A stretch of 30,296 nt of DNA, taken from assembly GCA_049975325.1 (NCBI GenBank), contig JBNGDW010000008.1, positions 1 to 30,296 of the forward strand. Direction: 5' to 3'. How positions within the stretch are numbered: position 1 is the first letter of the stretch; every line of letters starts with the position of its first letter. Shown here piece after piece: positions 7,555 to 15,207 of the stretch. The stretch is from JBNGDW01 sp049975325. GTDB taxonomy: Bacteria; Cloacimonadota; Cloacimonadia; JGIOTU-2; JBNGDW01. The translations under genes were made by a program, and so were the position numbers. Below the pieces are notes generated by a model. It had not been told where the DNA came from. It made no database searches and worked only from the letters and a program-made list of their open reading frames with translations.

Positions 7555-8061
7555 ATGATATCACAAAAGATTGAAAAAGCAATTAATGAACAAATCAATA
7601 AAGAACTCTACTCTGAATATCTCTACCTGGCGATGGCAGCCTATCTGGATGCTAATGATCTGGGTGGCTTTGCTCATTTCTTTAAGATCCAGGGTGATGA
7701 AGAACGATTTCATGCTATGAAACTCTATGATTACATCAATAAAAGAGGTGGCCGAGTTATTCTGGAACAGATCGATAAACCTAACCACGAATTCGATGGG
7801 GTTATTGACATCTTTGAAAAAGCTTATGAACACGAACAATATGTAACAAAGCTGATAAACGACCTCATGGATTTGGCTATTAAGGAAAATGATTATGCAA
7901 CCAAGAGCCTGCTGGATTGGTATGTGGACGAACAGGTAGAAGAAGAAGCTTCCATGAAACATCTGTTGAATCAAATTAAAATGATAGATGGTAAAGGTAA
8001 TGGTTTATTAATGTTGGATAAGGAACTTTCTAGCAGAACCTTTACACCCGACGAAAAATAA
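7555..8061 (+). CDS. ftn: Non-haem ferritin
   Basis: An iron-storage cage subunit that oxidises Fe(II) at a diiron ferroxidase centre and stores it as ferric mineral. Ligands appear at the classic FtnA positions: E17 (NKELYSEYLYL), E50 and H53 (GDEERFHA), E94 (EHEQ) and Q127 (VDEQVEEE). The 168-residue length is normal. A strong ribosome site (GGAGG) stands before ATG 7555, 16 bases after the tpx stop. Withholding ferrous iron limits Fenton chemistry, consistent with the operon. No haem-binding methionine motif of bacterioferritin is seen. Confidence 0.96.
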   Translation: MISQKIEKAINEQINKELYSEYLYLAMAAYLDANDLGGFAHFFKIQGDEERFHAMKLYDYINKRGGRVILEQIDKPNHEFDGVIDIFEKAYEHEQYVTKLINDLMDLAIKENDYATKSLLDWYVDEQVEEEASMKHLLNQIKMIDGKGNGLLMLDKELSSRTFTPDEK

Positions 8062-8093
8062 ATATATATTAAATAATCACATCTGAGGATTAA

Positions 8094-8290
8094 AAACATA
8101 TACTTTAGGTGGAAGAGACTGATGACGGAGTCGTTGTTAAAATTGATGAAAACGAAACTCATTCCATGAGTAAAAAAAACACCACATCAAATTCATCGAA
8201 GTGCTTACGGAAAAGAAAGTATTTAAAGCTGAACTGGAACTGGATGACGAACCAAAAGCTGAATTATCCGTGAAAAAATCAGATATGTAA
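8094..8290 (+). pseudogene. Remnant of desulfoferrodoxin/superoxide reductase
   Basis: The stretch reads K-H-I-L-stop-VEETDDGVVVKIDENETHSMS in one frame, then after an eight-A run (8172-8179) continues in the -1 frame as KKHHIKFIEVLTEKKVF, AELELDDEPKAELSVKKSDM and a stop. The order matches the superoxide reductase fold (KHVP..., DDG-V-VKVG, H-x5-H region, IEWIEL-like strand). There is an in-frame TAG at 8106, a frame change equal to one missing A in the run, no N-terminal start, and the terminal C-N-x-H iron-ligand loop is absent. It therefore cannot bind the catalytic iron. It lies between ferritin and rubrerythrin, the usual place for such a gene; an intact class II enzyme is at 27092. The identification rests on motif resemblance over about 60 residues. 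Confidence 0.7.
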
Positions 8291-8390
8291 ATTTAAGTGA
8301 ATGGTGTAATATAAACAGATGATAGGAAATATCCTAAATACAATTGACTTCCCGCAAAAACCTCAAAAAATCTAATAAGCAGGAGAAATT

Positions 8391-8981
8391 ATGAAAAAAT
8401 TCAAAGAAAGCAAAACAGCAGAAAATCTCTTAAAATCATTTGCAGGTGAATCCCAGGCAAGGATGAGATATACCTACTATGCTGACAAAGCACAAGAAGA
8501 AGGCTTCCTTCAAGTTGCTGAAATATTTATTGAAACTGCAGATAATGAAAAAGAGCATGCAAAACTTTTCTACAATCATCTTATAAAAAACGGAATGAAT
8601 GAAGAGAAGCTTGAGATTCATGCAGGCTATCCTATCGCCCTTTCAGATAGAACACTGGACAATCTTGGTTATGCTGCTACCGGTGAACATGAAGAATGGT
8701 CAGAACTTTACTCCACCTACGCCGATGTGGCAGACGAAGAAGGGTACCCTGAAATTGCTAAAACCTTTAGAAATGTATCGCAAGTAGAAAAAAGACATGA
8801 AGAACGTTATCTTAAATTAAAAAAGAATGTGCAAGAACATAAAGTCTTTAAGAAGGATGGAAAAGTTTATTGGAAGTGCCGTAGATGTGGATATATTGTT
8901 GAGTCTATAATGGCACCTCCCAAATGCCCCGTGTGTCAGTATGAACAAAAGTACTTTGAAGTGTGGAAACCAAACTATTAG
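8391..8981 (+). CDS. Rubrerythrin
   Basis: A cytoplasmic peroxidase of anaerobes that reduces H2O2 at a diiron site. The ferritin-like four-helix domain (1-145) carries E20, E53-x2-H56, E99 and E133-x2-H136. The C-terminal rubredoxin-like domain carries C163-x2-C166 and C179-x2-C182 (KCRRCGYIV, KCPVCQYEQ). The 196-residue length is typical. Its ribosome site is AGGAG just before ATG 8391. A short inverted repeat TAGGA-AATA-TCCTA (8323-8336) lies upstream and could be regulatory, but it is too short to name. The gene is monocistronic or the last of the defence block, with a terminator at 9080. Confidence 0.97.
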   Translation: MKKFKESKTAENLLKSFAGESQARMRYTYYADKAQEEGFLQVAEIFIETADNEKEHAKLFYNHLIKNGMNEEKLEIHAGYPIALSDRTLDNLGYAATGEHEEWSELYSTYADVADEEGYPEIAKTFRNVSQVEKRHEERYLKLKKNVQEHKVFKKDGKVYWKCRRCGYIVESIMAPPKCPVCQYEQKYFEVWKPNY

Positions 8982-9014
8982 AAGAATAGGAAAAAGGAAC
9001 AACTATGCAGAAAT

Positions 9015-9032
9015 ATCCGCCAGCTGGCGGAT
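9015..9032 (+). repeat. Palindromic hairpin element, copy 3
   Basis: ATCCGCCAGCTGGCGGAT is a perfect 18-base palindrome, 33 bases after the rubrerythrin stop. No T-run follows, and a conventional terminator lies about 50 bases further on, so this copy is probably not the terminator itself. Confidence 0.85.
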
Positions 9033-9079
9033 TGCGGAGTAGGAAAAGAAGACATGTTTAGCCCAATTGACTGAAAATC

Positions 9080-9116
9080 AAAAGGGTGCTCCTTTCAAGA
9101 AATGGCATCCTTTTTT
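9080..9116 (+). terminator. Rho-independent terminator after rubrerythrin
   Basis: AAAAGGGTGC (9080-9089) pairs with GCATCCTTTT (9105-9114), with one G.U pair and a 15-base loop, and runs into six T (9111-9116). It separates the oxygen-defence block from fhs. Confidence 0.8.
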
Positions 9117-9218
9117 GCAATTTAATTGAATGTTTTATATTATAAATCGTGAAGAATTTATATACAGTCAAAACCAAAAATTTTCAACTTAAATATAAAC
9201 CCTTTCAGGAGGACACAA

Positions 9219-10889
9219 ATGCTATCAGATATCGAAATTGCTCATAATACAAGATTAGAAAAAATAGATAAAATCGCAGAAAATCTCGGTCTGAGTAAGG
9301 ATGATATCGAACTCTATGGAGATTACAAAGCAAAAATCAAATACGAAGCCATAGAAAAAGTGCAAAAGAATAAAACAGGCAAACTCATTCTAGTATCCGC
9401 CATAACCCCTACCCCGGCTGGTGAAGGTAAAACTACTACAGCCATCGGATTATCTCAAGCAATGAATCAAATCGGGGAAAAGACCAGTGTGGCTATAAGA
9501 GAACCTTCGCTTGGACCAGTCTTTGGTATTAAGGGTGGTGCGGCGGGTGGTGGCTATTCTCAAGTCCTGCCTATGGAAGATATCAACCTGCACTTTACTG
9601 GAGATATGCACGCTATAACCTCTGCTAACAACATGCTGGCTGCCCTAATCGATAACTCAATCTATCATGGAAATCCGTATAACCTTAACCCGATCTCAAT
9701 TACATGGAGAAGAGTTATGGATATAAATGATAGAGCATTGCGAAAAATAGTAATTGGTCTGGGCGGCAAAACTCAGGGCGTTCCTCGTGAAGATGGATTT
9801 GATATCACTCCGGCATCTGAAATCATGGCTATTCTTTGTCTATCAAATAATCTGCAGGAACTAAAAGAAAAGATTAGCAAAATTATTGTTGGATTAACCT
9901 ATGATGGTGAACCAGTAACCGTGAAAGAGATGGGATACCAAGGAGCTATCGCTGCTCTGCTAAAGGATGCGCTTAAGCCTAACCTGGTACAAACAATTGA
10001 GCACACACCTGCTTTTGTTCATGGAGGTCCATTTGCCAATATTGCTCAGGGTACTAACAGTATTATTTCTACTAAGACAGTACTTAAACTTTCCGATTAT
10101 GTGGTTACTGAAGCCGGGTTTGGGTTCGACCTCGGTGCGGAAAAATTCTTTGATATTGTCTGCCCCTACGCCCAAATGTGCGCCTCTGCTGTAGTTCTGG
10201 TCGCTACAGTGAGAGCTATTAAACATCATGGTGGTGTAAAAGTTAAAGAACTAAATGAACCCAATCCCGAAGCAGTGGAAAGGGGGCTGGAAAATTTAGA
10301 AAAACACCTAGAAAATATCAGAAAATTCGGTATGCGATCAATAGTTGCTATTAACAAATTTGAAACCGACACAGAGGAGGAGTTAAAGATTCTGAAAGAT
10401 TTTGCTCAGGAAAATGGCTTTGGAGCAGTAATAACTGATTTCTGGAGTAAAGGAGGCAAAGGCGGTATTGATCTCGCGGAAGCAGTTACAGCTATGATAA
10501 AGCACGAAGTTTGTAAACAACATGTACTATATGATTGGAATCTACCTGTAGAAGAGAAGATTACTAAAATCGCTCGAGAAATTTATGGAGCAGAAAAAAT
10601 AGATGTGCAATCTAAGGCTCAGAAGGATTTAAAAAATATTAAGAAATATGGTTATGATAAATTACCAGTGTGCATTGCCAAAACTCAGAAATCCCTCTCT
10701 GACAACCCACAGCTTTTGGGAAGGCCAAAAGATTTTCTGGTTACTGTACGCAGAATCCTTATTGCAGCTGGTGCGGGCTTTCTTATTCCCATCACAGGGG
10801 ATATCTTGCGTATGCCAGGCTTGCCAGCAGAACCCGCGGCAAAAAATATAAATATTGATAAGAACGGAAATATTACCGGGTTGTCCTAA
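9219..10889 (+). CDS. fhs: Formate-tetrahydrofolate ligase
   Basis: Joins formate to tetrahydrofolate using ATP, giving 10-formyl-THF for one-carbon metabolism; it is also the entry step of the methyl branch of the Wood-Ljungdahl pathway. The 556-residue length is canonical. The P-loop TPAGEGKTT occupies 65-73; REPSLGPVFGIKGGAAGGG, EHTPAFVHGGPFANIAQG (in two overlapping parts) and TEAGFGFDLGAEKFFDI are the family's hallmark blocks, and the C-terminus has GDILRMPGLP. A strong ribosome site (AGGAGG) precedes ATG 9219. It is followed 33 bases later by a flavin reductase-like gene. No other Wood-Ljungdahl gene is in the window, so acetogenesis cannot be claimed. Confidence 0.97.
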   Translation: MLSDIEIAHNTRLEKIDKIAENLGLSKDDIELYGDYKAKIKYEAIEKVQKNKTGKLILVSAITPTPAGEGKTTTAIGLSQAMNQIGEKTSVAIREPSLGPVFGIKGGAAGGGYSQVLPMEDINLHFTGDMHAITSANNMLAALIDNSIYHGNPYNLNPISITWRRVMDINDRALRKIVIGLGGKTQGVPREDGFDITPASEIMAILCLSNNLQELKEKISKIIVGLTYDGEPVTVKEMGYQGAIAALLKDALKPNLVQTIEHTPAFVHGGPFANIAQGTNSIISTKTVLKLSDYVVTEAGFGFDLGAEKFFDIVCPYAQMCASAVVLVATVRAIKHHGGVKVKELNEPNPEAVERGLENLEKHLENIRKFGMRSIVAINKFETDTEEELKILKDFAQENGFGAVITDFWSKGGKGGIDLAEAVTAMIKHEVCKQHVLYDWNLPVEEKITKIAREIYGAEKIDVQSKAQKDLKNIKKYGYDKLPVCIAKTQKSLSDNPQLLGRPKDFLVTVRRILIAAGAGFLIPITGDILRMPGLPAEPAAKNINIDKNGNITGLS

Positions 10890-10922
10890 TCAAAGTGCCA
10901 ACTTAAAACAAGAAAGGTAATT

Positions 10923-11441
10923 ATGGATGAAAAAATTTTATGGAATTTTACCTATGGGATGTATGTAGTCGGCTCTAAAATTGGAAATAAAATCAACGCC
11001 CAACTCTCTAATACCGTCTTTCAGGCCACAGCTGAGCCTCCCCAAGTTGCTTTTTGTATTTCAAAGACTAACTATACCCACCAATTTATTGAAGAAAGCA
11101 AGAAAGTGGCGATCTCTGTGGTTTCTACTGAATGGACTATGATTGATATTGGCAATTTCGGCTTCCGTTCCGGGAGAAATTACGACAAATTTAAAAAATA
11201 TCAGTATAAATTAGGCAAAAACGGTACTCCTATAATTTTACATAAAACTCTTGGCTATGTGGAAGCGGATGTCACCAAAGCCATTAACCTTGGTTCTCAT
11301 ACCCTATTTACAGCACGGGTAACAGAAGGCGAACTATTTAATCCAACCCTGGAACCAATGACTTATAAATATTACCATGAAAAATTAAAAGGCAAAGAAC
11401 CAGAAACCTCCCCCCTGTATAGAAATGGCACAGATAAATAA
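10923..11441 (+). CDS. Flavin reductase-like (flavoredoxin-type) FMN-binding protein
   Basis: A 172-residue protein of the flavin reductase-like split-barrel family, which binds FMN and passes electrons from NAD(P)H or a donor protein. Features are the N-terminal L-W-x-F-TYGMYVVGS strand, NKINAQLSNTVFQATAEPPQVAFCIS with the family's N-A-x-x-N-T-x-F-Q pattern (18-45), the NYTHQFIEESKKVAISVVS segment, and GHT-like SHTLFTARV near 123. It resembles the flavin-reductase half of high-molecular-weight rubredoxins (Hrb) that feed flavodiiron proteins in clostridia, but it has no rubredoxin domain here. A partner role for the flavodiiron protein 4 kb upstream is inference only. No terminator follows; a repeat-rich spacer begins after the stop. 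Confidence 0.85.
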   Translation: MDEKILWNFTYGMYVVGSKIGNKINAQLSNTVFQATAEPPQVAFCISKTNYTHQFIEESKKVAISVVSTEWTMIDIGNFGFRSGRNYDKFKKYQYKLGKNGTPIILHKTLGYVEADVTKAINLGSHTLFTARVTEGELFNPTLEPMTYKYYHEKLKGKEPETSPLYRNGTDK

Positions 11442-11472
11442 TCGAAGAAAAGCAATGAATAATGAACAATGT

Positions 11473-11500
11473 AAAAGGGAAATGGGAAAAGGGAAATGGA
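11473..11500 (+). repeat. 14-base purine-rich tandem repeat, two copies
   Basis: AAAAGGGAAATGGG (11473-11486) is followed directly by AAAAGGGAAATGGA (11487-11500), differing at the last base. It is roughly complementary to parts of the pyrimidine tract downstream. Confidence 0.75.
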
Positions 11501-11510
11501 AAATAAACCA

Positions 11511-11545
11511 CAAGCACCAAGCACCAAATCACAAACAAGCACCAA
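11511..11545 (+). repeat. AAGCACCAA short repeats
   Basis: The word AAGCACCAA occurs at 11512-11520, 11519-11527 and 11537-11545, within 34 bases. Its function is not recognised. Confidence 0.65.
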
Positions 11546-11574
11546 TGACCGAAATGCAAAACAGTCAAGCCCGG

Positions 11575-11590
11575 TCCGCTAGCTGGCGAA
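11575..11590 (+). repeat. Palindromic hairpin element, degenerate copy 4
   Basis: TCCGCTAGCTGGCGAA differs from the consensus palindrome by two bases, one in each arm, at positions that do not compensate each other. It looks like an eroded copy of the element. Confidence 0.6.
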
Positions 11591-11616
11591 ATTTAATTCT
11601 TAATTTTTAATTCATA

Positions 11617-11688
11617 ATTCAAAAAACTTGTCCGCCCACCGGCGGATTAAACATTCAACAAACTTGTCCGCCCACTGGCGGATTCACC
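11617..11688 (+). repeat. 36-base tandem repeat, two copies, each with a palindrome (copies 5 and 6)
   Basis: Units 11617-11652 and 11653-11688 both start ATTCA, continue to AAACTTG, and carry the palindrome arms at 11631-11646 (centre CACC) and 11667-11682 (centre CACT), then GGCGGATT. Few positions differ between the units. The arms match the other copies exactly while the centre differs from the common AGCT, showing which part is conserved. Confidence 0.8.
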
Positions 11689-11690
11689 CA

Positions 11691-11912
11691 TTCTCCTTTT
11701 CTCCCTTTCACCCAGTCTCCCAGTCTCATCTTTCTCCCTGTCTCATCCTGTTTCCTATCTCCTTTTCTCCTTTTCTCCTTTTCTCCCCATCTCCCATTCT
11801 CCCCGTCTCATCCTGCCTCCTGCCTCCTGTTTCCTGTTTCCTGTTTCCTGTTTCCTGTCCCATTTTCTCCTGTTCTCCGTTTTCTCCCAGCCACCTTGTC
11901 TCCTTGTCACCC
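11691..11912 (+). repeat. Long pyrimidine-rich low-complexity tract with 7- and 8-base microsatellites
   Basis: Almost only C and T on the + strand. It includes CTCCTTTT repeated three and a half times (11759-11786) and TCCTGTT repeated five times, the last partial (11825-11859). Such a mirror-like polypurine/polypyrimidine tract can form triplex DNA and is prone to slippage. It ends about 75 bases before the gltX -35. Confidence 0.8.
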
Positions 11913-11985
11913 TATCAGTCAGCATCTGCATGACCGACTTATTATTTATTTTCTGGGATTTTTTCAGGACACTCCAGAAATTTTC

Positions 11986-12015
11986 TTGACAATTTTATAT
12001 GCCATTAAAGATAAT
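11986..12015 (+). promoter_or_regulatory. Promoter of gltX
   Basis: TTGACA (11986-11991, exact -35) and GATAAT (12010-12015, five of six -10 bases) are 18 bases apart. Transcription would start near 12022, giving a leader of about 26 bases to ATG 12048. Confidence 0.7.
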
Positions 12016-12047
12016 TTTTTCTTGAAAAGATCTTGGAAGAAAGGCTT

Positions 12048-13496
12048 ATGTCCGAAAATATTAATAGCGAGATTCGCGTGCGTTTTGCTCCAAGCCCCAC
12101 TGGATTTCTACATGTGGGTGGACTAAGAACCGCTCTTTTTAACTGGCTTTTTGCTCGGAAACATGGAGGAAAATTTATTCTCCGTATCGAAGATACAGAT
12201 CAAAAACGATATGTGCCTGGAGCGGTTGAAAATCTTATCAGTACCCTCAAAAAATTAGGGATTGATTATGATGAGGGCCCAGATATAGGCGGTCCTTACG
12301 CACCATATATCCAATCAAAGCGAATCAACCTTTATAACAAATATGCTCAGCAGCTTATAAAGGAAGGGAATGCCTACTATTGCTTCTGTTCAGAAGAAGA
12401 GTTAGCACGAGAGAGGGCAGAGCAAAAAGCCCAAAAACTTCCCTTAAAGTATAGTGGGAAATGTCGTCATCTTTCTTCCCATGAAATTGAAAAAAAACTG
12501 CAAGAGAATGTTCCTTACGTAATTCGACTCCGATTCCCACAAGATGGGACAACAGTTTTTCATGATGAAATCCGTGGAAGGGTAGAGGTTCAGAACTCCC
12601 AAATTGATGACCAGGTTCTAATTAAGTCAGATGGCAAGCCCACCTACCATCTGGCAAATGTAATAGATGACCATCTTATGCATATCTCTCATGTAATTCG
12701 TGGAGAGGAATGGCTCTCAAGCGTACCCAAGCATATCTACCTCTATCAGGCTTTGGGCTGGGAAGTCCCTATATTCGTGCATCTCCCTCTTTTACTTAAC
12801 CCAGATAAAAGTAAGCTAAGCAAACGACAAGGTGATGTTGCTGTTGAAGTCTATTTGCAAAAGGGATACCTACCAGAAGCCCTTCTCAATTTCGTTGCCC
12901 TCCTCGGATGGCACCCGCCAGAAGATAGAGAGCTCTATTCTACCTCAGAACTGATAAAGGCTTTCAGCCTTGATAGAATCACAAAATCAGGTGCAGTTTT
13001 CGATCTTGAAAAACTCCGTTGGATGAATGGGTATTACTTGCGAAATCTTTCTTTAACCACAATTGCAGAAAAAACCCTCCTCTTCTTTAAAAAAGCCAAT
13101 ATTGATATTTCGGATAAAGGCAAATATTATAAAGTTATTGACTTAATGCGTCAGCGCTCCGCGACCTTAGAAGAACTTGCCTTAGTGTCAAAAAAATTTT
13201 ACAATAATATTGGGATTGTCGAAGAGGATAGGCCCATTGTGTTTGAGGACTCGGCTCAAGAGGTTTATTCATTCTGGATAAGAGAACTCACCCAAAAAGA
13301 GCAATGGAATATCAAAGAGATAAAAGACCTGCTTAAAAGGACAACTGCTGAAATTGGCGTTAAAGGAAAGAATCTCTATTTCCCTCTGCGACTTGCACTG
13401 TTTGGAAGTTGTCATGGGCCTGATGTGCCGGCTATAATAGATGTTTTGGGCAAGGAAGAGACGCTCAGACGCCTAAAAAAATGGCATATAAATTAA
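12048..13496 (+). CDS. gltX: Glutamate-tRNA ligase
   Basis: A class I aminoacyl-tRNA synthetase that charges tRNA-Glu. From ATG 12048 it has 482 residues. The HIGH-type motif is HVGG (22-25, in APSPTGFLHVGGLRTALFNW), and the KMSKS-type motif KLSKR is at about 256-260. A zinc site like that of E. coli GluRS is visible: CFC (112 and 114) and C139-x-H141. An upstream in-frame TTG at 12033 extends the frame by five codons, but GGAAGAAAGG (12035-12044) is an evident ribosome site for ATG 12048, which I chose. The stop overlaps the following glnS frame. Having both gltX and glnS implies direct charging of tRNA-Gln rather than sole reliance on transamidation. Confidence 0.96.
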   Translation: MSENINSEIRVRFAPSPTGFLHVGGLRTALFNWLFARKHGGKFILRIEDTDQKRYVPGAVENLISTLKKLGIDYDEGPDIGGPYAPYIQSKRINLYNKYAQQLIKEGNAYYCFCSEEELARERAEQKAQKLPLKYSGKCRHLSSHEIEKKLQENVPYVIRLRFPQDGTTVFHDEIRGRVEVQNSQIDDQVLIKSDGKPTYHLANVIDDHLMHISHVIRGEEWLSSVPKHIYLYQALGWEVPIFVHLPLLLNPDKSKLSKRQGDVAVEVYLQKGYLPEALLNFVALLGWHPPEDRELYSTSELIKAFSLDRITKSGAVFDLEKLRWMNGYYLRNLSLTTIAEKTLLFFKKANIDISDKGKYYKVIDLMRQRSATLEELALVSKKFYNNIGIVEEDRPIVFEDSAQEVYSFWIRELTQKEQWNIKEIKDLLKRTTAEIGVKGKNLYFPLRLALFGSCHGPDVPAIIDVLGKEETLRRLKKWHIN

Positions 13497-15205
13497 AATC
13501 AATGGTGCGAAAAATGACAATACCGGAACGAAATAGTGAAGTCAAAAATTTTATTCGAGAAATTATTGAAGAGGACCTTCGTACAAACAAATATGGTGGC
13601 AGGGTTCATACACGTTTCCCTCCAGAACCCAACGGATATTTACATATTGGCCATGCAAAAGCGATATGCCTCAATTTTGGTATAGCAAAAGATTATAATG
13701 GCTTCTGCAATCTTCGCTTTGATGATACCAATCCTGAGGCCGAAAGTGAAGAATATGAGGAATCTATAAAAGAAGATGTGCACTGGCTCGGGTTTGACTG
13801 GGAAGACAGACTCTATCATGCCTCTGATTATTTCGAGCAACTATATGAATATGCTCTCCAACTTATTAAAATGGGAAAGGCATATGTATGTGACCTCAGT
13901 GAAGAAGAAATCAGAAAATATCGTGGAACAGTAAAGGAGCCTGGGAAAGAAAGTCCGTACCGAAATCGCTCTATAGAGGAAAATCTCGACCTATTTCAAA
14001 GAATGCGTAATGGAGAATTTGAAAATGGGAGTCGTGTCCTTCGGGCAAAGATTGATATGGCATCTCCTAATATGAAGATGCGTGACCCCCTTATCTATCG
14101 TATTCGAAAAGTGCCACATTACCGAACTGGAGATAAATGGTGCATTTATCCTATGTATGATTTCGCCCACTGCCTTTCAGACTCAATAGAAGGTATCACA
14201 CATTCCTTATGCACACTTGAATTTGAAAATAATAGAGAGATTTATGACTGGTTTCTTGACGAGCTAGGAGTTCATCATTCGCAGCAAATAGAATTTGCCC
14301 GACTAAATCTTAGCCATACTGTCCTGAGCAAGCGAAAACTGAATGAACTTGTAAAGGAAGGTTATGTTGAGGGATGGGATGATCCAAGGATGCCAACCTT
14401 ATCCGGATTGCGGCGCAGAGGATATACACCAGAGGCGATTCGAGAATTTTGCGATAGGATAGGTGTGGCACGTAGCGATAATGTCGTAGATATAGCACTT
14501 CTTGAATATTGCCTCAGGGAAGAGCTAAACAGGCGTGCGCCCAGAGTCATGGCTGTGCTTAAGCCACTCAAAGTCATAATCGACAACTATCCAGAAGAAA
14601 AAACTGAGTATATCGAGGCTGTAAACAATCCAGAAGATCCCTCAATGGGGACAAGGATGGTTCCATTTTCAAAAGAAATCTATATAGAACAGGATGATTT
14701 CCGGGAAGAACCTCCTAAGAAATTCTACCGTCTCGCACCAGGTAGAGAAGTAAGATTGCGATATGCATATTTTATCAAATGTGAGCACGTAGTAAAGGAC
14801 GAACATACAGGAGAGATCAAAGAACTGCATTGTACTTATGACCCTGCAACTCGCGGCGGTAATGCACCAGATAAAAGAAAAGTAAAGGCAACTCTTCACT
14901 GGGTTTCAGCCAAATATAGTATTAAGGCAGAAGCCCGACTCTACGATAGGCTTTTTACTGTTGCAAATCCTCTGGCTCAAAAAGATGACTTCAAAAATTA
15001 CCTTAATCCAAACTCCCTGCAAATCTTAACTGGCTGCAAGTTAGAGCCATGCCTTAAAAATGCACAAAAGGGAGATATCTACCAATTCGAGCGACTTGGC
15101 TATTTCTGTGTAGATGCAAAATACTCCTCTCAAGATAATCCTGTATTCAATCGAGCTGTAAGCTTGCGTGACTCCTGGGCAAAATTGCAAAAATCAAAGG
15201 GGTAA
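13481..15205 (+). CDS. glnS: Glutamine-tRNA ligase
   Basis: A class I synthetase that charges tRNA-Gln with glutamine. The HIGH motif is at 55-58 (PPEPNGYLHIGHAKA) and the KMSKS-type VLSKRKL at 281-287. Characteristic GlnRS blocks are RFDDTNPEAE, YPMYDFAHCLSDSIEGITHS (in its two halves) and the two C-terminal anticodon-binding beta barrels from about 350 to 560. With 574 residues it is close to E. coli GlnS. ATG 13481 overlaps gltX by 16 bases; ATG 13502 and ATG 13514 are in frame, and 13514 best matches the usual short N-terminus before NFIREII. Bacterial GlnRS is patchily distributed and is held to be of eukaryotic origin, spread by transfer; direct linkage to gltX is notable. Confidence 0.96.
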   Translation: MAYKLKSMVRKMTIPERNSEVKNFIREIIEEDLRTNKYGGRVHTRFPPEPNGYLHIGHAKAICLNFGIAKDYNGFCNLRFDDTNPEAESEEYEESIKEDVHWLGFDWEDRLYHASDYFEQLYEYALQLIKMGKAYVCDLSEEEIRKYRGTVKEPGKESPYRNRSIEENLDLFQRMRNGEFENGSRVLRAKIDMASPNMKMRDPLIYRIRKVPHYRTGDKWCIYPMYDFAHCLSDSIEGITHSLCTLEFENNREIYDWFLDELGVHHSQQIEFARLNLSHTVLSKRKLNELVKEGYVEGWDDPRMPTLSGLRRRGYTPEAIREFCDRIGVARSDNVVDIALLEYCLREELNRRAPRVMAVLKPLKVIIDNYPEEKTEYIEAVNNPEDPSMGTRMVPFSKEIYIEQDDFREEPPKKFYRLAPGREVRLRYAYFIKCEHVVKDEHTGEIKELHCTYDPATRGGNAPDKRKVKATLHWVSAKYSIKAEARLYDRLFTVANPLAQKDDFKNYLNPNSLQILTGCKLEPCLKNAQKGDIYQFERLGYFCVDAKYSSQDNPVFNRAVSLRDSWAKLQKSKG

Positions 15206-15207
15206 AA

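Larger units (their letters stand above)
11442..11985. other. Gene-free, repeat-rich spacer
   Basis: About 540 bases without a credible gene. It contains, in order, a 14-base purine tandem repeat, repeated AAGCACCAA words, a degenerate palindrome, a 36-base tandem pair carrying two palindromes, and about 220 bases of near-pure pyrimidine on the + strand. Open frames across it (for example 11628-11933) translate to S/P/F/L-rich low-complexity sequence and are not genes. Its ends are the flavin reductase stop and the gltX promoter. Confidence 0.8.

Noticed and set aside
11617..11688. CRISPR array
   Set aside because: There are only two 36-base units, directly adjacent with no spacers, and no cas genes are present.
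11628..11933. Open frame of 101 codons in the repeat spacer
   Set aside because: The translation is S/P/F/L low-complexity sequence produced by the pyrimidine tract; it has no ribosome site and no family resemblance.
12033..12047. TTG start for gltX
   Set aside because: The ribosome site GGAAGAAAGG lies between the TTG and ATG 12048, so ATG 12048 is the better start.
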